Shown here in pieces: positions 1-7,902 of a stretch of 37,816 nucleotides of DNA. The notes beneath the pieces are model-generated. The model had not been told where the DNA came from, did not search any database, and saw nothing but the letters and a program-made list of their open reading frames with translations. Both the position numbers and the translations under genes were made by a program. The stretch's first letter is position 1, and every line of letters begins with the position of its first letter. The stretch comes from Mycobacterium sp. (GTDB lineage Bacteria > Actinomycetota > Actinomycetes > Mycobacteriales > Mycobacteriaceae), in the NCBI GenBank assembly GCA_025966225.1, contig JAOPVI010000137.1, forward strand, positions 1 to 37,816, written 5' to 3'.

Positions 1-127
1 TACCCGTACCCGACGGGCCGAGCATCACACTGACCTCACCCGCGGGCAGGTCGAAGGTGACATCCTGCCAAATCCGCTGGGACCCGAAGGACTTCGTCAA
101 CCCCTCAACCTGAATGCCGATACCCAC
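1..127 (-). CDS. mceG: Mce-type ABC transporter ATPase (MceG/Mkl), N-terminal part only
   Basis: The reverse strand reads GTG then 42 codons before the window edge. It contains the opening Q-V-E-G-L-T-K-S-F-G typical of Mce ATPases and reaches a Walker A beginning (G-P-S-G-T-G) at residues 37-42. MceG/Mkl energises YrbE-Mce lipid importers from the cytoplasmic side. The start is supported by a GAGGGG ribosome site nine bases upstream of the GTG. The gene lies 116 bases downstream of, and co-directional with, the APH-fold kinase at 244-1365. In M. tuberculosis mkl is not next to an mce operon, so linkage to an mce cluster about 20 kb away is worth noting. The rest of the protein (signature motif, Walker B, C-terminal Mce extension) is outside the window. 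Confidence 0.85.
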   Translation of the reverse strand, partial: MGIGIQVEGLTKSFGSQRIWQDVTFDLPAGEVSVMLGPSGTG

Positions 128-243
128 TGAATTGCGCCCCTCGTGATCGATCGACTAGTGCGCACATGCGCTTGGTTGGGTGGATTCCTCGAGCGAGGCC
201 CGAGGCAATGCCGAATCGGCGGAGCGACGAAACCCGCCGACCG

Positions 244-1365
244 TCAACGGGCTTCGACGAAGCTGGCCGAGTCACCTTGGGGTGCAGGGAGATCCAGCAT
301 TTTGGCGAGGACCTGGCTCGCGGGGTTCGAAATCGGCATCGGGTGCTCCGGCGGAAATGCGCCGGCCGCGATCAACATGTTGCCGGCACGCACCATCAGG
401 ATGGACATCCGCAGCGCGGCGAACGCCTCGTAGTAGGCGACGTGACGGGCGGTCCGCCCGGTGGCCTGCTCCCACGCCGCGACGAGCTCCGCACCGGTGG
501 GCAGGCCCTCGGGGATGGGCAGGCCAATGCCCTCCGAGTAGTACCGAACCATCAGGATCAGCCAGCCGAGTTCCATCTCCGGGCTCGCGATGGCGGCCAT
601 CTCCCAGTCCAGGACGGCCTCCACCGCAAGGTCTTTGGAGTTGTACATGATGTTCCCGATTCGGGCGTCTCCCCAGTTGAGCACGAGTTGTTCACCCTGC
701 GGCTTGTTCGCCTTCGCCCATTCGAGGGCCGCCTCGACCGTCGGACTGGACCGCCCGTCGCGGGACGCCCAGCTGTAGACGGCCTCCCAGTAGCCGATCT
801 GTTGATCCAGGCCCGTGGCGCCGTACTGTGGCTTGTCCAACAGGCTGCCCAAGCCCAGCGCCTGCCAGTCGGTGGACTGGACCGTGTTGACGACCTCGAC
901 GGCGTGGTCGTAGAGCGCGCCGCGGCGGCCGGGTTCCAGGTCGAGCACCCAACCCTCCACGACGTAGGGCGGGTCGTCCGCCGGGACGTCGCCGTAGGCC
1001 CGGTCGACGACGAGGAACTCGGCGCCCAGCACTGAGCGATCACCCTCGTACCAGCGGGCTTTCGGCACGGCCAACGAGGTGTTCTCGCCCAGGATCTTCA
1101 TGAGCCTGAACTCCTTCTCGAGGTCGGGGTCCATGAACACGCCTGGCTCCGGTGGCGCGACCCGTGCGACCAGTGCCAGCGTCACCGCAGCACCCTGCTC
1201 AGTCCAGCTGGCGTTGAACAGAATCGTCGTCATCGACATGCCCGCCGACTGCGGGATCAACAAGTCGGTCACCGCCACGTCCTGCGCGGCCGGGAGCTTG
1301 CCGGCAAGCCACGCGGTCAGCGCCTGCGTCGTGCTGGCTTCGTCCAGCTGGTTCAAAAGGGCCAT
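244..1365 (-). CDS. APH-fold phosphotransferase (small-molecule or acyl kinase)
   Basis: This 373-residue protein has the aminoglycoside-phosphotransferase/choline-kinase fold. The catalytic loop is seen as W-G-D-A-R-I-G-N (residues 231-238), with W replacing the usual H of the H-G-D motif but with Asp233 and Asn238 kept. The metal-binding segment is D-W-E at 253-255. Such cytoplasmic kinases are common in mycobacterial lipid and steroid loci. The related kinase domains of mammalian ACAD10/ACAD11 are reported to act on 4-hydroxyacyl substrates, so an antibiotic-resistance role should not be assumed. It is a paralogue of the kinase at 5502-6611: both share the WGDAR loop, DWE and an M-R-Y-Y-S-E-G segment. 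It follows the DUF7065 gene by 56 bases and probably shares its promoter. The substrate is unknown. Confidence 0.88.
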   Translation of the reverse strand: MALLNQLDEASTTQALTAWLAGKLPAAQDVAVTDLLIPQSAGMSMTTILFNASWTEQGAAVTLALVARVAPPEPGVFMDPDLEKEFRLMKILGENTSLAVPKARWYEGDRSVLGAEFLVVDRAYGDVPADDPPYVVEGWVLDLEPGRRGALYDHAVEVVNTVQSTDWQALGLGSLLDKPQYGATGLDQQIGYWEAVYSWASRDGRSSPTVEAALEWAKANKPQGEQLVLNWGDARIGNIMYNSKDLAVEAVLDWEMAAIASPEMELGWLILMVRYYSEGIGLPIPEGLPTGAELVAAWEQATGRTARHVAYYEAFAALRMSILMVRAGNMLIAAGAFPPEHPMPISNPASQVLAKMLDLPAPQGDSASFVEAR

Positions 1366-1421
1366 GATTTCCTCCGTTTGCCTGATCGATGACGGCGAGT
1401 TGAGCTGTCTACGTGGCGATC

Positions 1422-2387
1422 TCAGTTGCGATGGCTCAGACCATCCACGTTGGTTGCGCGGACCGCGGTGCGGATGGGCATCGACCCGCGACGCGGGTTG
1501 GTCGAGATCTCCAGATCACAAAACCCGGGCAGGCCGTTGCGTTCGAGTTCGCAGATCGAATCGACCACGCCTACACCGTGGTGCTCGGAGATCACCCCGT
1601 CGTAGGGCACAGCATCGATGGTCAGTCGCTCGCCGTCGGGCAGCGTCCAGACCGTGGTTCCCGCACGGCACGTCGTGCCGTCGGCCTCGATGGTGACGGC
1701 CACGTCGACCGAGTCGGCGATGACGACCTCGCCGTCGCGGACGAGATATCCGAATTGCCGCAGCGACCCGTCCACGCCGTGCCAGGCGATCGATCCAAAC
1801 GACAACGCGGGCCCGAACGTCCCGGGCATCCATCGATGATTCAGCAACGTGTCCCAACGACGGGTGCCCCAGCTGTGGTCGCGATGGCAGAGCCCGTCGA
1901 CCTCGTAGCTCCGGCCGGCGAGCCGCACCACCCCGGTGATGCGTCCCGAACACTCGTAGTGCGAGCTGGCGAAGTCCTGACTCACGGTGCCGGCATCCGA
2001 CGGAAAGAAGTCGGTGCGTGGGTAGAAGTCGTCGACAGCCAGCTCGAGGAACAGGTCGTCGTCCTGCACGCGATAGCGCATCTGGCCGTCGAAGATCTGC
2101 TGATAACGACCGCCCATCGCGCCAAACCCGTCCGGCAGCCGATCGTCGGCGGTGAGCGGGCTGACCACGTTGCGTCGATAGCGCACGCCGTCCTTGGTGA
2201 CGAGTCCGAACCACAACGTCGAGATGCCGCCGTCGAAGTTGGGTTCGTGGCCGAGCCGGAACAGCCCGCCGATGCCGGCATCCCGAGCGTGCCAGGTCAG
2301 GAAAACGCTGTCCTGCCACCATTCGTCGTGAGGATCAGGCGTCTGCCGACCTTCGGACGTCGCCGGGTGCTGGGTGAAACCGCTCAA
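1422..2387 (-). CDS. DUF7064/DUF7065-type protein (AttH/CrtC-like fold)
   Basis: The protein carries the family hallmark C-H-R-D-H-S-W-G-T-R-R-W (a conserved R-D-x-S-W core) in its middle, in a beta-rich sequence of about 320 residues without signal peptide or membrane helix. These proteins resemble hydroxyneurosporene-synthase/AttH lipocalin-like folds. Their reaction is not established, though they sit repeatedly in mycobacterial lipid and steroid loci beside APH-fold kinases, as here. The reading frame is open back to a TTG at 2453, but that codon overlaps the -10 box of the promoter at 2453-2481, so translation must begin lower down. I chose TTG 2387, which has AGAGGAAG upstream; GTG 2441 on a near-leaderless message is the alternative. 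A second family member is at 23210-24274 and shares the same promoter architecture. Confidence 0.82.
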   Translation of the reverse strand: MSGFTQHPATSEGRQTPDPHDEWWQDSVFLTWHARDAGIGGLFRLGHEPNFDGGISTLWFGLVTKDGVRYRRNVVSPLTADDRLPDGFGAMGGRYQQIFDGQMRYRVQDDDLFLELAVDDFYPRTDFFPSDAGTVSQDFASSHYECSGRITGVVRLAGRSYEVDGLCHRDHSWGTRRWDTLLNHRWMPGTFGPALSFGSIAWHGVDGSLRQFGYLVRDGEVVIADSVDVAVTIEADGTTCRAGTTVWTLPDGERLTIDAVPYDGVISEHHGVGVVDSICELERNGLPGFCDLEISTNPRRGSMPIRTAVRATNVDGLSHRN

Positions 2388-2452
2388 CGCCGTTGTCTTC
2401 CTCTCTCGCTGCCGACCAGACTCTGTGCTGACCCCGATCACAATGCGACGCA

Positions 2453-2483
2453 AGCGTAGCGTGGGATGAATGACTTTTCAATA
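2453..2483 (-). promoter_or_regulatory. Promoter with embedded ATTCAT box, copy 1
   Basis: On the minus strand TTGAAA (2481-2476) and TACGCT (2458-2453) are separated by exactly 17 bases. ATTCAT occupies spacer positions 5-10 (2471-2466). The 18 bases at 2483-2466 match 25309-25326 at 16 of 18 positions. A further ATTCAT on the plus strand lies at 2494-2499, facing the first. The site lies in the 110-base gap between luxC-like and DUF7065 genes and should drive the DUF7065-kinase(-mceG) genes, with transcription starting near 2446. Confidence 0.75.
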
Positions 2484-2563
2484 ATGGATTTTAATTCATT
2501 TTCGACGTGTTGGTGCCGCGCGAGCACCGTGGCTACGCTCCGCGATCAGTCACAACCAAACGT

Positions 2564-4207
2564 TCACGCCGTGACCCACGAGACGAGCTCGGCCATTGCG
2601 CGCATGCCGTCCTGGGGTATGCCGGCCACTTCCACCGCGTCCGTGTCCCCCAGCGGGGGGACGCCGGTCACCCCGCGAGCGCAGATGCGATCGCGTAGCT
2701 CGAAGCGACGGGATTCGGGGGCGACGCCGACCTCGGACACCCCGGGATGGAAGGTCTCGAGCGCGTCCTCGAGCCGGGCCACCGGCCGGACGGCGATGAC
2801 GCGACTCGCGGGGTGCGCCGCCAGGTCGAACGCCGAGTCGAGGACCACCACCGCGGACGTGGGTGACCGGGGATCGCCATTGGACAGCCAGCGACCGTGT
2901 CGCATCGCGCCGCGCCGCGCCTGCCGTAGGCGGCCCACGAGTTCGGCGGGCACCGGGCTGGGTAGGTGTTGGTCCCACAGCGCCAGCTCGGCGGTGAGCG
3001 CGGTTGCGTAGGCATCGACCAGATCTCGGTCGCCTTCGACGTAGTGCACGAGTGAAGCGATACACGCCTTCTGGTTCCACACGAGTGCATCGGTCGCGGC
3101 GCGCCGCACGGTCTCGGCGAATGCGATGGGCCTGAGTGCCTCGGCGCCGATCATGCTGGCGCCATAACGCGGATTGAAGGTGAGTGTCTTGGTCAGACCG
3201 GCCCGCGCGCGCACGGAGTCGACGGCGGCAGGCGCGCCCCAGACGACGATGCGATCGAAGCTCCCCGGGGCGAACAACCGGTCCTCCACACGGCGGTCAC
3301 CGCCCTGCCAGTACACGACCGAGGCGTGACGCGTCAGCGGATGTCCGGGACCCGCCGCGTGCATGGCGACTGCCAGCGCGGCGCCGGCAGCCAGTGCACC
3401 GGCGGGCATCTTGAGGGTGACGGCGCCCTTTACCCCGAGCCCGCGGACGGCGGAGATCACCGGAATCATGGGTGAATTGCCCGCGGTGATGTGCAGTTGT
3501 CTGGTCGGCATCGCCCGCACCTGAAGTGGTGCAGATGGTGGCAACGGCGCGGACTCGTGGACGGCAGCCGAAAGCTGGCCGGTGAGCCCCGGCGCACGCG
3601 AGATGCCCGCCGGCGCGACCCAGCCGTCCAACAGCTCCCGGCCGGGCGTGGTGCCGAGAGCGAGTTCCCGGTCGACGGCCCCGAGGACTGTCGCACCGTC
3701 GAAGGCGAGGGCCAAACCACTCAGCGCGGCGTCGAGGTAGGCGATGGGCGTGTCGGCCGTGAGCTCCACGAGCGTACGCAAGCTGTCGTGCAGGCGCTCG
3801 CCGGGCGAGAGGGCAGCGCCCACGCGGTCGAGGTAGCTACCCACGTCAGCGGTGTGCAGGCCGGCGAGGTCTGCAGCCACCTCGTCGACTGAGCTGGCGC
3901 AGAGCTCCCCCGCGTCGAGCACACTGGGCAAAATGAAGAGCAACTTTCTGCCGCTGTCACGCAGTGTGCCCGGATCCATCCGTGCCTGACGGACGATCTG
4001 CACGTCACCAAACTGCGCATAGTCGGCCGCGCCGAGCGCCGCGACCGCATCGTCAACCGTGATGTCCGACGGCACGACGAGCCGGCCGCCGACGAGGATC
4101 GGTAGACGCACCATGCCGTGCTCGTCGACAACGAACAGGCGTCGGTCGCGCAGGAACGTCTCGATGTCGGAAGTCGACCGCGCGGGGCCCATCGTGGCGG
4201 TGGTCAT
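2564..4207 (-). CDS. LuxC-family acyl-CoA/acyl-protein reductase
   Basis: This 547-residue protein belongs to the LuxC family of NADPH-dependent fatty acyl reductases, which take an acyl group from an acyl-protein or acyl-CoA, hold it on a cysteine and release the aldehyde. The probable catalytic cysteine is Cys382 in W-N-Q-K-A-C-I-A-S. A nucleotide-binding stretch H-I-T-A-G-N-S-P is at about 239-246, followed by a conserved Lys266. The start ATG overlaps the TGA of the LuxE-like gene (ATGA at 4207-4204), so the two are translationally coupled, as expected for subunits of one fatty-acid reductase. Together with the LuxE-like partner it would convert fatty acids to aldehydes in the cytoplasm. 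No luxD-type thioesterase is present. The assignment to the family is firm; the chain length and fate of the aldehyde are not visible. Confidence 0.88.
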   Translation of the reverse strand: MTTATMGPARSTSDIETFLRDRRLFVVDEHGMVRLPILVGGRLVVPSDITVDDAVAALGAADYAQFGDVQIVRQARMDPGTLRDSGRKLLFILPSVLDAGELCASSVDEVAADLAGLHTADVGSYLDRVGAALSPGERLHDSLRTLVELTADTPIAYLDAALSGLALAFDGATVLGAVDRELALGTTPGRELLDGWVAPAGISRAPGLTGQLSAAVHESAPLPPSAPLQVRAMPTRQLHITAGNSPMIPVISAVRGLGVKGAVTLKMPAGALAAGAALAVAMHAAGPGHPLTRHASVVYWQGGDRRVEDRLFAPGSFDRIVVWGAPAAVDSVRARAGLTKTLTFNPRYGASMIGAEALRPIAFAETVRRAATDALVWNQKACIASLVHYVEGDRDLVDAYATALTAELALWDQHLPSPVPAELVGRLRQARRGAMRHGRWLSNGDPRSPTSAVVVLDSAFDLAAHPASRVIAVRPVARLEDALETFHPGVSEVGVAPESRRFELRDRICARGVTGVPPLGDTDAVEVAGIPQDGMRAMAELVSWVTA

Positions 4208-5505
4208 CCGCGCACCGAGGACATGACGCCGCCGCAGCCCTTGACCTCGCGACCGGCGGCGCGGCGAACCTCGCCGACGAAGCTGTAGCCCGGGAGGCCG
4301 CAGGCACAGCCCTCCAAGGTGAGGTCAATCTCGTCACCGGAGATGAACAGTCCGGGAATCGACGTGGCGAACGGGTCGCTGAACCCGAAGCGGCCACGTC
4401 CCAGACCGTCGATGGGCGTCAACGCGTCGTCGAACACCATGGGCCAGAGAGTCGGCGGGACATGGAAGCGTCCGGAACCGCACAGGGGCAGTTGGGTCGT
4501 GCATTCAGTCATGCCGTAACTCTCCATTACGCGAGTGATGCCAAGGCGCTCAGTGACAGTGGCGATCAGCTCTTCGCGGCTGATCTTCGAGCCTTCGAAC
4601 GACTTCCAACCGCCGGCGAGGAACAGCAACGATCCGGGCGGCAGTGTCACGCATTCCGAGGCTCGGGCGAGCAGCTCGCAGATATCGGCCACCTGGAATG
4701 GAGCGCCGACCAGGAGTGCAGGTCGGGCGTCGGCGACGCTGCGCCTCAGCGCATCGTGGACGACTGCATATCTCTGCGGGAGTTCGTCGACCGTGCGCCG
4801 GCGAAACTCCGAGGCGGCCGCTTCGTCACCTCTCGCGGCGGCTCGGACACCATCCGGCGTGACAGCGAATTCGTAAAGGTAGGTCTGGCGCCCGGTCACG
4901 GAAGCGAGCTTGTCGGCGGCGGACGCGAGACCCTGACGCCCGCCCTGGAAGGACAGCAGGACAGCGTCGTATCGCGCGGCCGACTCCACGCCGCCGAGAA
5001 GCGGGCCGACGAGGGTACCGATTTGCGCGTCAAGGTTCCGCGCAGCCAATTCGTCGCGCGGCACGAATGACAGATGTCCGGAAGTCCCCGACGAGAACCA
5101 GACTCGCGTGCCGGTGCTCTCAAGAGCCTCCAGCCAACCCTGGATCGTGGTCACACCCGCCATATCGACGTGCACTGGCCCTGCGTAGATGCTGCCGATC
5201 CACCGTGTCATGGCCCCGAAGTCCCCGACATCGATCCAGGCCTCGTCGTAGGACTTGAACAGATCGTCGGTGCTGGCAAGCTCGCTGCGTATCAGCCCGA
5301 CGTCGCGGCAGTCGACGAGGTCGAGGTCCGTAGCCAGGGTTCGATAAGCAGGCAGATGTCGGCAGTAGTGCTCGTGCGCGGCGAGCGTTGCCTCGACGTG
5401 GAGCTCCTCCAACCTGGACAGGTCGAGTTCGTGACGTTCACGCCACGCGGTGCCAAGTTCTCGCAGAGGCTCGTGAGTGGCCTGCAGGCGTTCGAGCGCA
5501 TTCAT
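4204..5505 (-). CDS. LuxE-like acyl-protein synthetase (adenylate-forming)
   Basis: LuxE activates a fatty acid with ATP and passes it, via a cysteine of its own, to LuxC. This 433-residue protein shows the adenylate-forming motifs F-S-S-G-T-S-G (137-143) and E-S-Y-G-M-T-E (328-334), then I-S-G-D-E at 388-392. The length is somewhat above the roughly 370 residues of marine LuxE. The frame stays open upstream to 5664, but ATG 5505 overlaps the stop of the kinase gene (ATGA), and the extra upstream residues are low in family-like character, so 5505 is taken as the start. It overlaps the luxC-like gene by four bases. Order kinase-luxE-luxC in one coupled transcript implies that the kinase works on the same pathway. 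A role as a coenzyme-A ligase rather than a true acyl-protein synthetase cannot be excluded. Confidence 0.86.
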   Translation of the reverse strand: MNALERLQATHEPLRELGTAWRERHELDLSRLEELHVEATLAAHEHYCRHLPAYRTLATDLDLVDCRDVGLIRSELASTDDLFKSYDEAWIDVGDFGAMTRWIGSIYAGPVHVDMAGVTTIQGWLEALESTGTRVWFSSGTSGHLSFVPRDELAARNLDAQIGTLVGPLLGGVESAARYDAVLLSFQGGRQGLASAADKLASVTGRQTYLYEFAVTPDGVRAAARGDEAAASEFRRRTVDELPQRYAVVHDALRRSVADARPALLVGAPFQVADICELLARASECVTLPPGSLLFLAGGWKSFEGSKISREELIATVTERLGITRVMESYGMTECTTQLPLCGSGRFHVPPTLWPMVFDDALTPIDGLGRGRFGFSDPFATSIPGLFISGDEIDLTLEGCACGLPGYSFVGEVRRAAGREVKGCGGVMSSVRG

Positions 5506-6611
5506 CGCAGGCCAGCCCACTCCGCGGGACGACCGCCCGGAGCCGGCAGACCAAGCGTGCGCGCGAGCAGCTGCGTAGACGGGTTGTTTCTCACCAGGTC
5601 GGCGTCGGGCGGGAGCATCTCGGCCTGAACCATCAGGTTCATCAGGCGCACGACGATGCAACACGATCGAGTGGTGGCAAGGACCTCGTAGAACAATCGG
5701 TTTTTCAGGGGTCGGCCGGTGAGCTCCTCGTAGCGCGCTACGGTCTCATCAGCGGTGGGAAACCCGGGCAGCAGCGGCAGGCCCAGGCCCTCGCTGTAGT
5801 AACGCATGGAGTAGAGCCAATACCCCACATCGACGCCAGGCGGCGCGACGGCCGCCTCCTCCCAGTCGAGCATGGCTGCGACCGAGAGGTCGTCTGCGAT
5901 CAAGGCGTTGGCCAACCGGGCATCACCCCAGCAGAGCACCTCGGGCTCGTCCTCGAGTGGGCAGTGCTGACGCAGCCAGTCGAGCGCTGCGGCGAGCGTC
6001 GGGTCCTCATCGCCGACGGGCGATGCGAATCGCGCGTAGCGCTCCACGTACGCGAGCTGGCGGGCAGCCGGCGTGTCGCCTTGATCGCGCTCGGCGAGGT
6101 CCTGCAGTCCGAGCTCCGTTACATCGAGTTGGTGTAACTCGGCGATCCGCTGCAGAACGTTGTCGTGAAGAACCGCCCGGTCCTGCGCCGACAGCTCGGG
6201 GATCCAGCCCTCAACAGTGTGGGGCGGGTCGTCGGTGGCCACCCGTCCATCGACTCGGTCCATGATGAGAAACGGCCGGCCGAGCGGCCCCGGCTCAGGC
6301 TGGTAACCGCGAATCCGCGGCACGGGGAGCCTGCTGCGCTCGCTGAGCGCATGCATCACGCGACGCTCGCGATCGAGGTCATAATCGGGGAACAGACCCG
6401 GTCCCGCCGGCGAGACTCGGGCTGCGAGGCGCTCCGAGGGCGCACCATCACCAGTGAGCGTGAACAGGACTGTTTCGTTCGACATTCCAGTGCTCTTCGG
6501 GATGGCCATATCGGTGACATGCACCAGCTCGCCCTCCTTCGCACGGTCCTCGTACCACTTCTGCAACGCCTGCGCGGCATGTTCGGGATCGAGCGTGTTC
6601 ACCACCGACAT
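5502..6611 (-). CDS. APH-fold phosphotransferase, first gene of the Lux-like operon
   Basis: This is a 369-residue paralogue of the kinase at 244-1365. The catalytic loop W-G-D-A-R-L-A-N has Asp230 and Asn235, and the metal site is D-W-E-E from Asp249. The N-terminal lobe has the S-T-G-M-S-N-E-T segment in the position of a phosphate-binding loop. An AGGAG ten bases before the ATG serves as ribosome site. A credible promoter, TGGACA - 17 bases - TACCGT (6675-6647), lies just upstream within a large inverted repeat. The stop codon overlaps the luxE-like start. What it phosphorylates is not known. A hydroxyacid or acyl alcohol in the same route as the acyl reductase is an inference from the coupling. 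Confidence 0.88.
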   Translation of the reverse strand: MSVVNTLDPEHAAQALQKWYEDRAKEGELVHVTDMAIPKSTGMSNETVLFTLTGDGAPSERLAARVSPAGPGLFPDYDLDRERRVMHALSERSRLPVPRIRGYQPEPGPLGRPFLIMDRVDGRVATDDPPHTVEGWIPELSAQDRAVLHDNVLQRIAELHQLDVTELGLQDLAERDQGDTPAARQLAYVERYARFASPVGDEDPTLAAALDWLRQHCPLEDEPEVLCWGDARLANALIADDLSVAAMLDWEEAAVAPPGVDVGYWLYSMRYYSEGLGLPLLPGFPTADETVARYEELTGRPLKNRLFYEVLATTRSCCIVVRLMNLMVQAEMLPPDADLVRNNPSTQLLARTLGLPAPGGRPAEWAGLR

Positions 6612-6646
6612 GTGATCGGGCTCCTTTTCAAGTCAACGTTGTGAGG

Positions 6647-6691
6647 ACGGTAACAGCTGCGTACCGTCGTGTCCAGACACCGTGGTACGCT
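6647..6691. promoter_or_regulatory. Divergent promoter region with long inverted repeat (6659-6690)
   Basis: The repeat has perfect 7-base arms GCGTACC (6659-6665) and GGTACGC (6684-6690), and at its centre a second dyad TGTC-CA-GACA (6670-6679) on the same axis. It covers the -35 box of the leftward promoter (TGGACA 6675-6670, TACCGT 6652-6647, 17-base spacer) and a possible rightward -10 TACGCT (6686-6691). This placement would let one dimeric repressor control both directions. The TetR gene at 8744 is the nearest candidate. Confidence 0.6.
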
Positions 6692-6729
6692 GCTCCGCAT
6701 CCAGCACCCAATCGTCTCGGGAGACACGT

Positions 6730-7902
6730 ATGACCAGCACTACGCAGAGCAGCGATGAACACCAGGCACTGGCCCCGCTCAACGAAGACCTCAGCGCCTG
6801 GATCATCGCGGGGGCCGTGAGCTCGGATCCGACGCTCTTCGAGCGGGACACCGAGGGCAGGACACCCGCGCAGGGAATTCAGGATGGTGTCGATGCGGAG
6901 CGACTGGGCTTCCGTCGGGTGTTTCTCTCCGAACGCTGGGACATCAAGCAGGCCGACGTCATCCTCTCGGCGATCGGAGCACTCACGACCCGCCTCGAGC
7001 TCGTGACGGGCGTCATCGTGCCGACCACGAGGCACCCGTGGTCGGTGGCGTCGCTCGGCGCCACCATGCAGAGCTGCTTCGGCCCGCGCTTCGTCCTCGG
7101 CCTCGGCCGTGGCGAGAACGGCGCCTTCGCCGGCATGGGGATCTCGATGACCACGTTCAAGGCGATGGTGGAGTCCGCTCAAATCACACGTCGGCTGTGG
7201 GCCGGCGAGAGCGTTGCGTACGACGGGCAGCTTGGGTCCTTCGACGCGTTGCAGTTTCACAACACGTACCTCGGGCCGCAGCCGCCGATCTGGTTCGCCG
7301 GCTTCTGCCACGACAAGGGAGCCGCGATCGTCGCAGAGGCGTACGACGGCGTGATGTTGCCGCCGATGCTGACCCCGGAGGCCACCGCCGAAGCGGTCGG
7401 GCGCATCCGCACGGCATGCGAGCGGATCGACCGCGATCCTGCGGAGATCCGCATCGTGCAGCCGGTGGTGACCGCTCCGGACATGGATCCGTTCGAGGCC
7501 CGGTCGATCTCCGCCGGCCGCGCCGTTACCTACCTCCAATACCCGTACTACGGCGACATCCTGGCGAAAGCCAACGGCTGGAGCCTCGACATCGTCAACG
7601 CGATGCGCAACCACCCGATGCTTACCCAGGCCAGCCGCGTCGGCGACCTGACGTACCACCGCCACCAGATGGTCGAGGGACCGGGTTCGGTGTTGCCCTG
7701 GGAGTGGATGCTTGATTGCAGTGCCATCGGGTCGGTCGACGAGTGCGTCACCTCGCTGCAGCGCTTCATCGACGCCGGCGTCGACGAGGTCGCGACCTAC
7801 GGAAGCACACCTCAGCAGAACGCGGCGCTCGCGGCCGCATGGAACGTTCGCCCGCAGGCCGGGCGCCGGGCGCCGGTCGCCGCTAGTGGACGGGTCAATT
7901 GA
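6730..7902 (+). CDS. Luciferase-like (LLM class) oxidoreductase, probably F420-dependent
   Basis: A 390-residue protein of the bacterial luciferase superfamily (LuxA-type TIM barrel). It has the family traits of an early F-L-S-E-R segment, L-E-L-V-T-G-V in the core, L-G-L-G-R-G-E-N-G and a mid-protein Q-P-P-I-W-F-A-G. It resembles the mycobacterial F420-associated group that I recall as TIGR03857. Such enzymes use reduced F420 or FMN to oxidise or reduce small organic substrates. The start is ATG 6730, with GGGAGA upstream; an in-frame upstream codon at 6682 falls in the promoter. Its stop overlaps the ATG of the dehydrogenase (TGATG). Divergent from the Lux-like acyl reductase operon, it is the only LuxA-fold enzyme here and could act on the aldehyde made by LuxC/LuxE. 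That link is inference. Confidence 0.85.
   Translation: MTSTTQSSDEHQALAPLNEDLSAWIIAGAVSSDPTLFERDTEGRTPAQGIQDGVDAERLGFRRVFLSERWDIKQADVILSAIGALTTRLELVTGVIVPTTRHPWSVASLGATMQSCFGPRFVLGLGRGENGAFAGMGISMTTFKAMVESAQITRRLWAGESVAYDGQLGSFDALQFHNTYLGPQPPIWFAGFCHDKGAAIVAEAYDGVMLPPMLTPEATAEAVGRIRTACERIDRDPAEIRIVQPVVTAPDMDPFEARSISAGRAVTYLQYPYYGDILAKANGWSLDIVNAMRNHPMLTQASRVGDLTYHRHQMVEGPGSVLPWEWMLDCSAIGSVDECVTSLQRFIDAGVDEVATYGSTPQQNAALAAAWNVRPQAGRRAPVAASGRVN

Noticed and set aside
166..1035. Long plus-strand open frame opposite the first kinase gene
   Set aside because: It mirrors the minus-strand kinase gene, has no family motif and is a by-product of high GC content.
1413..2459. Plus-strand open frame of 348 codons opposite the DUF7065 gene
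   Set aside because: Antisense shadow: the minus strand shows the conserved R-D-x-S-W family core and a good promoter; this frame shows neither.
6601..6640. CTTTTCA at 6624-6630 as a fourth ATTCAT-type promoter
   Set aside because: No ATTCAT and no -10 at the required distance; it overlaps the ribosome site of the kinase gene instead.
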